Source: Haematobia irritans (taxonomy: Eukaryota > Arthropoda > Insecta > Diptera > Muscidae). From it: a DNA stretch of 64,000 nt. How positions within the stretch are numbered: the first letter of the stretch is position 1; the number at the start of each line of letters is the position of its first letter. Both the position numbers and the translations under genes were made by a program. The stretch lies in contig NC_134398.1 in NCBI RefSeq assembly GCF_050003625.1, positions 62,938,891 through 63,002,890 of the forward strand. The letters are read 5' to 3'. The notes below the pieces were generated by a model. That model searched no databases and had not been told where the DNA came from. It saw nothing but the letters and a program-made list of their open reading frames with translations. Of this stretch, positions 33,982 through 46,251 are shown piece after piece.

Positions 33982-34135
33982 AGACGCCAAAATACTTCGT
34001 TGTTGCGACCGTATAGATCCGGTGGATTTGAAGTTTTTGATGACGTACTGCGCTTTTCTTTCTCTTCGACATACGTTTCCATTGTGTAACCAAATGTAAT
34101 GCCCATTTGATAATACCATCTCTAAGACTCAACTA
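33982..34135 (-). pseudogene. Tc1-like transposase, N-terminal part
   Basis: Three minus frames share the homology: SLRDGIIKWAL (start), then YVIKNFKSTGSI (helix-turn-helix end) in another frame. Several frameshifts lie in 150 bp. Confidence 0.75.
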
Positions 34136-34262
34136 AACCGAACATCCGAACCAAAGGAAATGCCATAAAAATTAAAGGTAACAACATAATTACTTAAATG
34201 TTTTTTACGTTGCAATGACCGTGGATTTTCTTTTCCTTTTTTTTCTCTGCCATTCAAAAAAT

Positions 34263-34664
34263 GTTCCGTACATCACCTAGGGGAGAAGAACAAAAGAAGT
34301 TTTTTTTTACCACCGCCGTTATTTTTGATGCTCTTAATGAACGACATCTCATGTTTAATTATCAAGTTGAATAAGGAAAGGTTCTGTTGTCAATAATATT
34401 ATATTTTTTCTTATTATATGTAGTTATGTTAAAATGATCCTGAGGACGCATGAAAGTTTCAAAGACATTACAGAATATTGTACTTGAGGGTGAGCATACT
34501 CGATTCCCTGAATGAACTTTTAATAGAGAAGGAGCTATTAACATTACTCTGGTAAAGATCGGAATAATTTATTTCGGAAGTTAACGAAGTTTAATCGAGT
34601 GACGGACAGTTGTACTCGGAATTCTATCACGACCAAAAATACACTAAACAAATATATAGGGCCG
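34263..34664. other. unassigned stretch
   Basis: No TIR, ORF or tandem structure that I can support. Confidence 0.35.
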
Positions 34665-34856
34665 TACACTAAAAAAAAAACAAATTATTTATTAAAGATT
34701 ACGAAACCTCAATTTGAAGATGCACAATTTACACACTACTTAGGACAAATTTCTTTAAAATAATGAAATTTTAATTAAAATAAAGTAATCTTTGCTTAAA
34801 AAATGTTTTCATTAAATTTAGGACACACAAATTTTCCTTAAAGTAAGGAATTTTGT

Positions 34857-35549
34857 CTAATTTTACAATTATTAATCGAGCTTTAACAGATTAAGGAACA
34901 TGACAGATTTAGATTAAGGAACATGATTAATTGAGTCATTGAAAAGAATAATCATGTTCCTTAATCTAAATCTGTCCATAAAGCTCGATTAACTCTTTCA
35001 CTACCAATGCCCACTTAGAAGGACATTCGAAAAAGACACCAAATTCTATTTTCCCACTTATTTTCGATTTATTTCTCGATGTTATTTTAAAGTAGAGGCT
35101 TTAATCTAAATAAGCTATAAATATTTACCATATTGGTGAGGTCTAAAATACATTTTTATAAACTTCTTCTTTTCTACTGCATGTTTCCAGTAAATGGACA
35201 TTCATACAAAAACTATAGCTGATACTTTTTCGGATTCTTTTTTGTATTTTTTTTCACACTTTGAAAGATATTATAGGTCAAATAGCGCTTATTTTCGTAA
35301 GGCCATTTGGTCACAATTCAAGAATCAAATTTTCAGAACAAGCTCATATAGCTCTCAAAGTAATTGAGGTAGGTTTTCAAAATGGCAATTTTTGTTCTAC
35401 ATGCTGTTGGTACAAGTGAAAACAGAAGAAAAATTAAAGTTTTTAACATTAGGTTTATTGCGCTAGTGAAAGGGTTAATAATTGTAAAATTAGACATAAT
35501 GCATTTGGACGTTAATTGCTTGTTTCGGTATCAGGCTAACATGAAATAT
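34857..35549 (-). mobile_element. foldback-like copy of the 599-bp family with 15-bp flanking repeat
   Basis: The right part (35475-35549) is the reverse complement of the start of the 599-bp unit (5300-5380). The left part (34857-34985) is a shorter inverted arm of the same sequence. AGTAAGGAATTTTGT flanks it exactly (34842-34856, 35550-35564). A long variable duplication and an inverted 5' part would fit a retro-type insertion with internal inversion; that is inference. Confidence 0.65.
34993..35474. mobile_element. TTAA-flanked element, 482 bp, piggyBac-type MITE
   Basis: Target TTAA is at 34989-34992 and 35475-35478. Termini CTCTTTCACTA and CCCTTTCACTA (inverted) match the CCC(T/C)-start of piggyBac-like ends. 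Removing the element and one TTAA restores continuity with the 599-bp family. The only ORF (35382-35573) crosses the boundary and is spurious. Confidence 0.8.
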
Positions 35550-35859
35550 AGTAAGGAATTTTGTTTAAAGTAAGAAAACATAGTTTTGATTTAAAGAAAT
35601 CGTCCTTAAATTAACTGAAATACTGAATCTTTAGATTTAAGATAAAAACGCTTCAAATAGAGGCTAAGACTTGTTTTCAGGATTTAGCAACTTTGGTTTA
35701 AAGTTTTTTTTTTTTTTTTTTTAAATTAAAAATATATTTTTTACTTCTAAGTATCCGTCATAATTTGGATTTTTAAACTGGCATTTGTTTGTGCGTGAAT
35801 AGCTTTATTTATATACCGGAAAAATAGAATGAAAATTCTATAAATGTAATATGTACTTT

Positions 35860-36235
35860 TGCGCGGTAATTAGAGATCCATAATTGAAATATGGGGGTCA
35901 CTTTATATGGGGGCTATATACAATTATGAACAAGGTTGCCACAGTTGATAGAATTCTACCAAAAAATGGCAGATTTTTTACTGCATGGTAGATTGGTAGA
36001 ATTTTTGATGTTTTAGTAGATTTTGCAAAATATTCCTCTCCACTTAAGAGATACTTCATAAATTTTCTATAGAAATAAAATGTTGACAAAATTTTCTATA
36101 GGAATAAAATTTTGACAAAATTTTCTCTAGAAATATAATTTTGACAAAATTTTCTATAGAAATAAAATTTTGAAAAAAATTTCTATAGAAATAAAAACTT
36201 GGTAAATTATTTTTGGATCGAGTGCCAACTGTGAT
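35860..36235 (+). repeat. mini-me B fragment with 29-bp satellite
   Basis: TTTATATGGGGGCTATATAC and the AAATTTTCTATAGAAATAAA array (36060-36200) are typical of B. A small unrelated stretch (35935-36050, GGTTGCCACAGTTGATAGAA..) interrupts it. Confidence 0.6.
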
Positions 36236-36239
36236 TATC

Positions 36240-36928
36240 GGATTTTATCGGTCCAGTTTCCTGAGGGGATATAAAGTGCACTGGTCATCCAAAATCATTA
36301 AAACTAAAAATAATATTTCAAAATTTTACTTTTACATTATTGATAATTTACATTATTTCATATTTTTTTTTGCAAACTAAGGCGATATATTTGGGATTCC
36401 TCTAAAACCCTTACAAAAATCTTTCTTATAAATCTAGAATGGGATTTAGTCTCCAATTGTAAAAACATGAGGCAGTATTCAATTCAAGTGTTCTTTATTT
36501 TCTTTCAACATTACAAAAATACATATTAGTGTATACAATTAATAAGTATTATTAAGTAAATAAAAGAACAATACAGCATGGTTTTTAAAAACCGTCTGCC
36601 GGAAAAATGAGTTTTACGAAGAGTATTAATAATTGAATTCATTTATCAAAAATCTTCACCTCCATTAAGACAATGAATTATGTCATTGTGAGATAGTATA
36701 TATTGATTAAAGTACCTCAAGCGTTGAATTCAACAGCCGGTGATACTTTACTTCAATATTCTCGGCCCAGTACACTTAAACTCTTTCGCCTGATGATGAC
36801 TATAGAAATGGTTCAGGCCGTATATCGCAGTTGTCGCGGACAAATACGGGACCAAACAAAAGGACGACCACTCCCGGTAAAACTGAGGCAGTATGATTCT
36901 TAAAATCCTCGTGTAGTATGATTCTACA
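36240..36928. other. unassigned stretch
   Basis: Mixed sequence with a 66-codon frame (36703-36903) that I do not recognise. No splice or TE signals that I trust. Confidence 0.35.
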
Positions 36929-37373
36929 TGGACGCAAAGAAAAAAAAAGTTTGGAAAACGTGTACCGAAAACGTTTTTCTTTTGTTAGTCTTGTATGAAT
37001 TCCTTCGAAAATTTTAAACTTTTATCACCAAAAAAAAATTCGTTTGTTACAATTTTTTTTTTTTCAATAAAAAAAATTACTTTTGAACCAACAACACAGT
37101 CCATTTCGTTTATGTCAAGCACTGTTCTTTTCTGACTTTAAGATCTTTAATAAGACACATTTAACAGTTCATAGTAAAAATTTATTATAATAATATAAAA
37201 TGTCGAACTTTTTTTGAGAATCTTCCGAACATATCTGTAATAAAAGCCGATAGCCTTTGTAGCTAGTGCTTTAATGTTTATTATAGTTTTTAGAATTGTA
37301 ATAAATAAATAGATAAATAAATAAAATAAATCTGGAATAACTATATGTAAAAAAAAAAAAAAAACAAAACTTG

Positions 37374-37458
37374 TCGGTGTTCGGTCGAAACAGGGATCGA
37401 ACCCACGACTCTTGGCATGCAAGGCGGACGTACCAACCACTGCTTCACGGTGCCCAAC
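37374..37458 (-). repeat. tRNA-like segment in D1
   Basis: On the minus strand it reads GTTGGGCACCGTG, then an A-box-like GCAGTGGTTGGTACG, and a B box GGGTTCGATCCC at normal tRNA spacing. Acceptor ends do not pair. Treated as a tRNA-derived module. Confidence 0.55.
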
Positions 37459-37666
37459 TAAATGTATGTTTCTGTTAAATAAAATTTGTTTAATCGGCTC
37501 ATGGGCACCGCAAGCTATGCTATATAAATATAACTTATATGGATAATTGTCTATTGATGACAATAACAGCTGCATAGCTCAGTGGATAGTGTCTTGGCTT
37601 CAAAGAGTATAAAGAAATAAAGAGGGTCGAAACGTCTCATTTTTGAAATATCGTATAAATGCCATA

Positions 37667-38530
37667 AAGTGATACGGTCAAAATTTGGTCAAGGGAAAAC
37701 GCGTGTAAATCGGTGAAATCGTTTATTTAAAAAATCAAGTTAAATTTCTTTTTCAAGTTCAATTAGTATAAAATTCAGGAAAAATATTCAGTTAGGCTTT
37801 CGCTTTTCCAAATCCGAATTGCCGGGCCTCACGCTTGACACCTGCCATCAGATTTTGTACAGCCACCTTGTCCACCTTCTTCGCCGCAGAAAGCCAGTTT
37901 ACCTTGAACTGCTGCTCGTCCTTAGCAGCTTTTTTGGTCTTCTTTAGGTTCCGCTTGACAATAGCCCAGTATTTCTCAATTGGGCGGAGCCCTGGCGTGT
38001 TGGGAGGGTTCTTGTCCTTGGGAACCACCTGCACGTTGTCACTACCTTCTTGTAAGTCGATAGTCCGGCTCGTTTTTGGCTCGATGCACGGTTGTAGACG
38101 ATACACCCAGCTTATTTGCTGCATCTCGGAGAGAGAGGTTAGGGTTTCGCTTGAAACTACCGGCAACTCTCTTTGTCGTCTCAGCGGCTTCCGGTTTTCG
38201 ATTTCCCCCCGATACAGACTTCTTGGCTGTCGACAAACGTTCCCCAAACACTTTAATTACATTTGTAACGGTTGATTTGGCAACTTTTAGCGATTTTGCC
38301 AGCTTTGCGTGCGAGTAGCTCGGATTTTCGCGCGAGCAAAATTTTGATACGCTGCTCTTCTTGCTTGGACGGCATTTTGACAACTGAAGAGTGAATTCCA
38401 AAATCAAAATAGGAGCAACATTCTACACACACACACACCTTCAAAATGAAGGGTGTTCAGGTTTTTTAAATGCAAAATTGAAAGAAATACGTCAAGTTTA
38501 TATTGACCAAATTTTGACCGTATCACCCTT
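37667..38530 (-). mobile_element. Tc1/mariner-type (ITmD37E-like) element, internally deleted
   Basis: Inverted ends GTGATACGGTCAAAATTTGG with TA on both sides (37665-37666, 38531-38532). 864 bp, about 60% of the expected length. Confidence 0.85.
37792..38375 (-). pseudogene. internally deleted Tc1/mariner-type transposase
   Basis: The start MPSKQEEQRIKIL is at 38375. A double helix-turn-helix follows (KVAKSTVTNVIKVF; SLRDAANKLGVSSTTVHRAK). The reading then jumps directly to the C-terminal part VVPKDKNPPNTPGLRPIEKYWAIVKRNL, ending ..RQFGFGKAKA. The catalytic middle with the first two Asp residues is missing, and the parts lie in three frames. The RPIEKYW block supplies the last catalytic acid in D37E-type relatives. 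Confidence 0.85.
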
Positions 38531-38616
38531 TAATACAACAATACCTTTATGGTACTACTATTTATACCGTTTAGGTATTAGTTTCAATGCCTTATTGGTA
38601 CATATTTAATACAAAA

Positions 38617-39473
38617 CAAGTAAGTAAAGTCTAAAGTCGGGCGGGGCCGACTATATTATACCCTTCGCCCCATGTAGGCCAACATTTGTTTTACCACCTC
38701 AACTACTTCACATATGCTGGAAGCTATGTAAAGGAGACAATTTTTTTACTTCTACAAAACCTCTAGAATTAAAATTTAAATCGGCTGACGCTATCCAGTT
38801 AATTGGAGGAAACTTCCATTGAAAATGGGTCTAAAATGTGTAACAGTCTACCATATTTCCCCAACTCTGGTGTACGTATATAAGGGAGCTATATATAATC
38901 TGAACCGATTTTGACTAAATTTGACATGTATAGTTAGAATAATAATTCTGCTATCTATGCGAAATTTCACGTAAATGGGAGTATAACTTTGGCCCACCTG
39001 GTCATATGAGTGCAAATCGGACGGAAGATATATATGGGAGCCATATCTAAATCTGAACCGATTTCAACCAAATTTGGCACAATTACCGTACTACTAAACG
39101 TACTCCTTGTGCGAAATTTTAAGCAAATCACGGCAAAACCCTGGATTTTGAGGCCATATAAGTTCAAATAGGACGAAAGATATATATATGGGAGCTTTAT
39201 CTAAATCTGAATCGGTTTTGATCATACTTGGCACATACAATAGTATCGCTAAAAGTTCCGCTTGTGCAAAACTTGAAGTAAGTCAGGGCAAAACTCTGGC
39301 TTTTGAGACCATATAAGTCCAAATCGGGCGAAAGATATATATGTGAGCTATATCTAAATCTGTACCGATTTTAACAAAATTCGACACACTTAACGATACT
39401 ATTAAACGTACCCCTTGTGCAAAATTTGAAGCAAACCACGGCAAAACTCTGGCTTTTGTGACCATATAAGTTT
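38617..39473 (+). repeat. mini-me A copy (A4), right end lost
   Basis: Starts CAAGTAAGTAAAGTC with the AGTCGGGCGGGGCCGACT hairpin and runs through four degenerate ~150-bp units. It stops abruptly at a second ITmD37E-type terminus (TTTTGACCGTATCACCCTT, 39474-39496). Confidence 0.7.
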
Positions 39474-40190
39474 TGACCGTATCACCCTTTAGATTAGGGT
39501 CGAACATGTTGCAAAGCGGTACCAACATTTTCTTCGTATTCCCTCTTGTTATCTACGGCTTTCACATGGTTTTGATTCGATGACTTGCGATTCGATTTTA
39601 AAAACTCAAATTATTCTTTTTGTAATCCATTTTTTTTTTTTTTAATTTATAATAAAAGTGTATTCTTATTCACGAAAAAAATCTAGTGAAAAAGTGAAAG
39701 TTTTCTGGAGTATTTTACTTTAATCCTAGTATTCATCTACACCCGAAATTTCATGAAGGTACCAATTCAGATGTTCATTGAAATGCTTGCTTAAATATGT
39801 TAACATTATATTGTCATAAAAAATCAGTAATTATTGTTTTAACGATATTTAATTATTTGTCTAAAAGAAGAAAACTTGTCGAATGAATATTTTGAGACAT
39901 AGAATTCATAGATTTAGCAATCAAAAGTATTTTTTGGTCCTTTTTTGCATTTCTCTTTCTGATTTTTAACGAAGAAATTAACTACAACATAATGAAAATC
40001 TAACACACATTGCAGAACACGCCTTATGTTATTTCCAAGTTATCAAACGTTAATAAAACATGTTGCGTGTTTGACCCTAAACTATGGCATTTGGGCATAT
40101 CGTAAGTGAGCGATTTCGACCCTCTTTATATCTTTATACTCTTTGCTTGGCTTACAAATTGTATGGTCCGCGATACATAAATCAATACAC

Positions 40191-40739
40191 TGGAAATTTT
40201 CCACTATGTTTGTTTACTAGTCAAATGTCAACTTTTTAATAAAATCAAAAATGTTAAAGAGAAAAAAAATTAATTTTCATGTATTGAAAATGCCGTGGGT
40301 TATATATTCCAATATTTTAAGAAACGAGTTGAGATGATGAGAGCTTTGCAAAAGTCAACATTAGACTTTCTCAAAACAAAAAAAAAAAAAAATAAACCGG
40401 AATATTGTATAATCCGAAAGTTACAGGTAGACTTACCTATGTCGCCAAAAAATCTGCCAGAAATTTGGGACCAAGTTGAATAGCAATTTATATACATTAA
40501 AAAATTAAGTTCACTTTTCTTAGATACTCTATCTCTTAGACCATAAGGCCAAACATCACTATGAAATGCATTTCTTGCGATAAGGTGATACCTTGTCATA
40601 TTCTTTTAAATTTAAAAATCTCCAAGATTACTTGTCGTTTCGCAGAAACAGAGGAGATGATATTTCTTGTAATTTTTATTTATTCATTAAACCAATACGC
40701 CAAAATGGTACAAATAGCACTTTGAATAATTAAAACACG
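40191..40739. other. unassigned AT-rich stretch
   Basis: No TE ends or genes recognised. Confidence 0.35.
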
Positions 40740-41880
40740 TTCTTATTACCACAACTGACAACCACTTGTAATTACTTAACATGGCTTAAATGCCATACTC
40801 CAGAGTTTACTTCGTCAGTGGAGAAAGATCAGCAATGGCCCTGGCCCCAGTCATGGGAAGTGCGGCGTCGCACATCGTGCCACTCCACTTCAATTCAATG
40901 TACTCCAAATTACACAACAACACAGCACCTCATCTGACTTCACTTCATAAGCAGTTGGTGAGGCATCCATCCATATCCTGTAAAATGTTATCAGGATATT
41001 GTTGCTGGTAACTCTTAGAGGATGCTGCTGCCACTAAAGTCAAGAGTTATGTAATGGCATTGTGTTACGTGCAAAACATGCTCTTCTCAACCAGGACCTT
41101 GCCTCCATATGTCCGCCTGTCCTGATCCTTTGCTCTAATGTAACATAGTGTCGGTTTTCGTGTTGGTGGCAATGACAGTAGCAGCTGTTTTTCACTTGCT
41201 GAACACGAAAAAGGATAATATGATTAGATAGATGATTTTAAAGTTTATGTGGATAAATGGACACACAGCTGGCAGCTGAAAACCAAGAAGGATGCCAGCA
41301 ATATTATACTGCATCTGTGGCAGCGAACGAACAACACAAAGGCCAGCAACTGCGGTAAGTACTGCAGTAAGTACAGATTTTTCTACATTAATTTTTTTTC
41401 ACTCACCTCACGGTGATATAGGCAACGGCCCCAATGAGGGGAGTGCAATGTTAATGACAATGACACACTGCCATCATTATAATCAACATTACCACTTATG
41501 CTTGGAGACTTATTAGTAGCTATAAAGTTGAGCAGTGCGAAGCCGCTATAAGTCAGTTGTGTTTCAAGGAACATCATGAATTTCATAACACTAATAACTC
41601 TCAGAGGAATGATTCAAAGAAAATAATTAAATGAGCCCTATGATGATGAGTCGTCGATTATTGTCAGTATTTATGTTTGTTTACTGGTTACATGTATTAA
41701 AATTCTCGTAAAAAATGTGCTAACACTAAGAATATCGGATTTTAATGTAGAAATGGGAGTTTTTGTTGTTGTTGTAACCGTAAAGTTTTTAATAATGGGA
41801 GTTTTTAATATGTTTTGGTGTGAAAAGTATGCATTTTTGCTTGAATTTTTAAACATATTATAAACAAGGGGAACCATGTA
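40740..41880. other. possible low-copy host sequence
   Basis: Base composition is closer to balanced and no word here repeats elsewhere in the window. Frames up to 74 codons lack domain or codon-bias support. It could be intronic or intergenic host DNA, the best anchor for unique mapping in this window. Confidence 0.35.
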
Positions 41881-42004
41881 ATATTCATAAACTAATATAA
41901 AAAGTTTGGGACATATATGTATATATATGTATGTATGGTATACGAGTATATGTATGTATTCAAGTAGATGAACTAACGATAAATTGAACTTATTTTGTTT
42001 TTGT

Positions 42005-43060
42005 TTTTATACCCTAAACCACATAGTGGTCAGGGTATAATAACTTTGATCTGCCAAAAAAATGTGCCTGCCAGATATATTGATTTTAGACCCAATAAAA
42101 TATATACCGATCAGCTCAGAATCACCTCCTGAGTCAATCTAGGCCTTGGTGTCCGTCCGTCCATGTATTTGTTGTTCGCATGATTCAGGTCGCAATTATT
42201 AACCGATTTTGATGAAATTTGGTATGTGACGCTTTTTTGGCACAAGGACAAACGCTATTGAAAAGAAAATCGGATCAAAAATAGATATAGCTCCCATATA
42301 TTTGTATCGCCCGATTTCGATAAGTGGGGTCAGATTGCGCACATTTATCAACCGATCGGCGTCAAATTTGTCACAAAGTAATCCAATTGACGACGCTTTA
42401 AGTCTGCCCAATTTCATCGAAATCGGTTCAGATTAAGCTATAGCTCCCATATATATGTATCGCCCGATTTTCACAAATTTGGCCATAAGTTCCTTATTAT
42501 CAACCGATCTTACTTAAAGTTGGCTCAATCTAATTTTCTGTAGCATTTACTATATGTGCAAAAAATCATCGAAATCGGTTCAGATTTAAATATAGCTCCC
42601 ATATATATATATAGGGATTTTCAAAAATTTCCTCCCTATAGCATTATTTTTGACCATAGTGGCCTCATTTATTAACCGATCTTACTCAAATTTAGCACAA
42701 GGTAATCTCCTGTAAAATCACCAAAACTGCAAAATATAATCCAAATCGGTTCAGATTTAGATATAGCTTCCATATATATGTGTCGCCCGTTTTTGAAAAA
42801 TTTACCCCTTATAACTTTATTTCTGACCATAATAGTCTTATTTAGTACCCGATCTTACTCTAACCAAGTCTGGAAAATATCATCCAAATCGGTTCAAATT
42901 TAGATATAGCTCCCATATATACGAGTATGCATCGATCGATTTTTCCAAATTTGGCCATAATACTCTTATTTATTAACCAATGTTGCTCAAATTTCAAATG
43001 TACATGTATTAGCCAATCGTATTTAGACTTACATGTAGCTGTTACTTAAATCTATAGCCC
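42005..43060 (-). repeat. mini-me subfamily C (C1)
   Basis: Starts TTATACCCTAAACCACATAG with a small hairpin (ACCACATAGTGGT). A GTCCGTCCGTCC stub and repeated AGATATAGCTCCCATATA units of about 150 bp follow. The plan is as in A and B with different sequence. Another C fragment lies at about 50603-50870. Confidence 0.65.
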
Positions 43061-43586
43061 TATTTTCAGAAATTTGGATTTATTACCCACACTAATTGAG
43101 CAATTCCTCTTTTTAATAATTGACTCAATATTAGGGGCATACTAACTCAGTAGGTTCACCCAGAGAAGGAATATGATCGCCTCGAACATGTGACATTTTG
43201 ATCGCAAAAATATTATTGTCTCGTCACTGATTTCCGAAATCAGATACATTATTTCCGAGAAAATAACATGGTTTCGACAAACATGTTACATGTTATATGG
43301 CCCCATAGCCCCGAATTTCATACTGAGTTCTTCCAAATTTTGCACAAGGAGCTCAATGGTATCGTCTAGTATACCAAATTCGGTTGAGATTTGGAATGAT
43401 ATTAACTTTGTGATTCCGTGTTAAATTCTGAGTCGATCTCACGATGTCCGTTTGTGGAAATCACGCTAATTTCCGAACGAAACAAGCTATTTACTTTGAT
43501 ACTTGGCACAAGTAGTTGCTATTAATGTAGGTCGGATGGTATTGCCAATGGGCCATATCGGACCACTGTTAAGTATAGCACCCATA

Positions 43587-44087
43587 CACTGAAAAAACAA
43601 TAAACCCACCAGGAAAGAAAAATTTCGATTAATTTTAGAAAATTTTTAATATTTTTAGAAAATTTTAACTAAAAAGTATTACAAACGCTGGCATCACGCC
43701 GATATCACAAAAATAAGTAAATACTTTTCGACAAAATCAAAAAAAATTATTAGACATTATTAAGTTTTTTCACTTGTTAAAGAAAATTTTGTAGTTTGAA
43801 GAAAAAAATTGGAGTTAAAAATTGCAAGAATGTCTTTAGTGACATACGAAGTTCATGATGAACGCATTTCTAGTAAAATTTACAAATTTAAAGAAATAAT
43901 GAGCTATGTTGAGAGAAATACGAATTTAGTAAATCTTTATGCTTAATTTATGTATAATTTGTTCCCATTTTTTAGTTAATTTATCTAACGTACGCAAAAA
44001 AGGGTTAGAGTAAAAGAATCTGTCTCCAAACATAATAATTCCATGAACTAAAATAAAGTTAAATTGGCTTTAATGAAATAGAGAGTT
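43587..44087 (+). mobile_element. family S element (S2), right end lost
   Basis: Starts CACTGAAAAAACAATAAACC after TA and follows S3 to the GAAATAGAGAG word; the terminal inverted repeat is missing. Confidence 0.6.
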
Positions 44088-44088
44088 T

Positions 44089-44820
44089 TGATCACTGGAG
44101 TCTCTTGGAAGAACAAATTTTATCCGTTCCGATTGAAATTTGGTACGTCATATTAGTATATATCCTCTAACAAGCATGCAAAACTCGGTTCATGTCGGTC
44201 CATAATTATATATAGCTTCCATGTAGACCAATCACCACATTTGACCACCGGAGCCTCTTGGAGGAGCAAATTTCATCCTATCTGTTTGAAATTTGATACG
44301 TAATGCTATATATTCACTCTAATAACCAGACTTGATCACTGGAGTCTCTTGGAAGAACAAATTTTATCCGTTCCGGTTGAAATTTGGTACGTCATATTAG
44401 TATATATCCTCTAACAAGCATGCAAAACTTGGTTCATGTCGGTCCATAATTATATATAGCTTCCATGTAGACCAATCACCACATTTGACCACCGGAGCCT
44501 CTTGGAGGAGCAAATTTCATCCTATCTGTTTGAAATTTGATACGTAATGCTATATATTCACTCTAATAACCAGACTTGATCACTGGAGTCTCTTGGAAGA
44601 ACAAATTTTATCCGTTCCGGCTGAAATTTGGTACGTCATATTAGTATATATCCTCTAACAAGCATGCAAAACTTGGTTCATGTCGGTCCATAATTATATA
44701 TAGCTTCCATGTAGACCAATCACCACATTTGACCACCGGAGCCTCTTGGAGGAACAAATTTCATCCTATCTGTTTGAAATTTGATACGTAATGCTATATA
44801 TTCACTCTAATAACCATGCA
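44089..44820. repeat. 244-bp tandem repeat, three copies
   Basis: Copies start TGATCACTGGAGTCTCTTGG at 44089, 44333 and 44577. Each consists of two diverged ~122-bp halves. Higher-order amplification of the mini-me unit. Confidence 0.9.
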
Positions 44821-46251
44821 AAACGTTGTATATATGGGCCCATAATTATACATAACGACCATATGAACGGATGTCCAGATTTGACCACCGGAGCCTGTTC
44901 GAGGAGCCAATTTCATCCGTTTTGTTTTTTTTTTTTTTTGAAATTTGGTACTTGATGTTGTATATGCCCTCTAACATCCATGCAAAAATTTATCCATATG
45001 GGTCCATAATTATACATAGCGACGATATAAACGGATGCTCAGATTTGACCATCGGATCCTCTTGGAAGAGCAAATTTCTTTCCGATTTGTTTGAAATTTG
45101 ATATGTAATGGTATATATAATGCTAAATTTAACTTATTTTTGTAGCAAAAAAATATTTATTTGTAGTTAATTTTTTTTTTTCGAAATTATTCACAGCCCA
45201 ATGAATTTGTTTAAGTATGTCTCAAACATTTTGTGAACTAAGCGTAGGTATAAAGTTCAATGACAGCGCACATAACTTCAATATGAACTAAAGCAAAAGA
45301 AAATTATCGTGCGATTCCCAAAATTAGAAAGAATGAACCACAGTATGGTTAAAATCAGGGCTGTGGAGTCGGAGTCTTGAGTTGGAGTCTGAATATTTTG
45401 CTGGAGTCGGAGCCGGAGTCGTAGAAATTTGGCTCGACTCCAGCGAAACAAACTTTCCTATCTTTGTAACTAAAGAAATATTTCGACAAATTAGATTCCA
45501 TTAGAGATTCTAATCGAACAACGAAAAACGAAGTAATGGATTTCAGAGTGTATTTATATGGGTGAAATTTCATGGTGATATAAAAGGTACACAGAAAAAA
45601 AGTGTCTCGTAAATTTAAGAAAATTTTTACAATAATTTATTACAAGAATTTTCCAGAATTTTAGTTCATTTTTCGTATCTTCAACGAAAATTAACTACTC
45701 GGAAGGAAATTTTACAAATTCTAAGTAGCAATCGTTTAGTTCATGGCCTACAAAATACGATGGAAATTCCCTTAAAAAATTTCTTAACTGGTAGTTAAAA
45801 ATTCGTTTGTCATGCTATAAAACTACTTGTGAAATGTAAAGTATTTTCTAAATAATAAGTGCAATTTACTATAAGATTTTTTTGTATGAGAAAATATTTT
45901 TTTACGAAAAATGAACTTGAAAGTGGATAGGAATTTCTTACTGACAATTCCTATAGTTAATAATTGTTGGTAAAAAATTACCCAATGAAATATTTTTAGT
46001 TCACATGTAATTAAATTTATAGACATTTTCGTCAAAAATGGTAGATAACATTTCATGAAAATTTTGCAAATTTTAAGTTAAACGTTTCATCGTTCATAAA
46101 CTGGTGTGCTTTTACGAATATTATTCTTAGAGTAAATTGTCAGCAGATGCTATGAACTAATGCATAGTACAGAGATCTTTATCGGCATAGTGGAATGTGA
46201 TTAATGTAAAGATGATGTTACTTGAGTTTTGTTGTGTATACATGAGCGTGG

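Larger units (their letters stand above)
33032..34262 (-). mobile_element. Tc1-like element remnant, rearranged
   Basis: It holds the C-terminal two thirds of a Tc1 transposase (33086-33735), a 242-bp inverted-repeat insert (33738-33979) and the N-terminal start (33982-34135). Element termini are not clear. Confidence 0.75.
34665..35720 (+). repeat. family X repeat, split by a foldback-like insert
   Basis: It starts CACTAAAAAAAAAAC after TA. TTTAAAGTAAG-type words recur on both sides of 34857-35549. A T21-type homopolymer near 35709 may mark the right end. Confidence 0.4.
37601..40145. mobile_element. hAT-like element of 2,545 bp carrying other TEs
   Basis: Termini CAAAGAGTATAAAGA are inverted and extend about 30 bp. 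The 8-bp duplication CTTGGCTT is exact (37593-37600, 40146-40153). It contains the 37667-38530 element and a mini-me A copy (38617-39473). 39498-40145 has no recognisable coding. Confidence 0.9.
36929..40190 (+). repeat. family D element (D1), interrupted by a 2.5-kb hAT-like element
   Basis: 36929-37600 parallels D3 (59173-59720): CGCAAAGAAAAAAA start, AACATATCTG block, reverse tRNA-like segment and ATAGCTCAGTGGATAGTG. After the insert it resumes CTTGGCTTACAAATTG at 40146 and fades by 40190. Confidence 0.65.
43410..45115 (-). repeat. mini-me B copy, reversed (B4), split by S2
   Basis: The conserved GAAATCACGCTAATTTCCGA..TGTAGGTCGG part (43455-43580) is followed by S2 and then by reversed B units, three of which form a 244-bp array. 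Confidence 0.65.

Noticed and set aside
38391..38609. 72-codon plus-strand frame near the ITmD37E-type element
   Set aside because: It runs across the element's terminal inverted repeat and has no coding signal.
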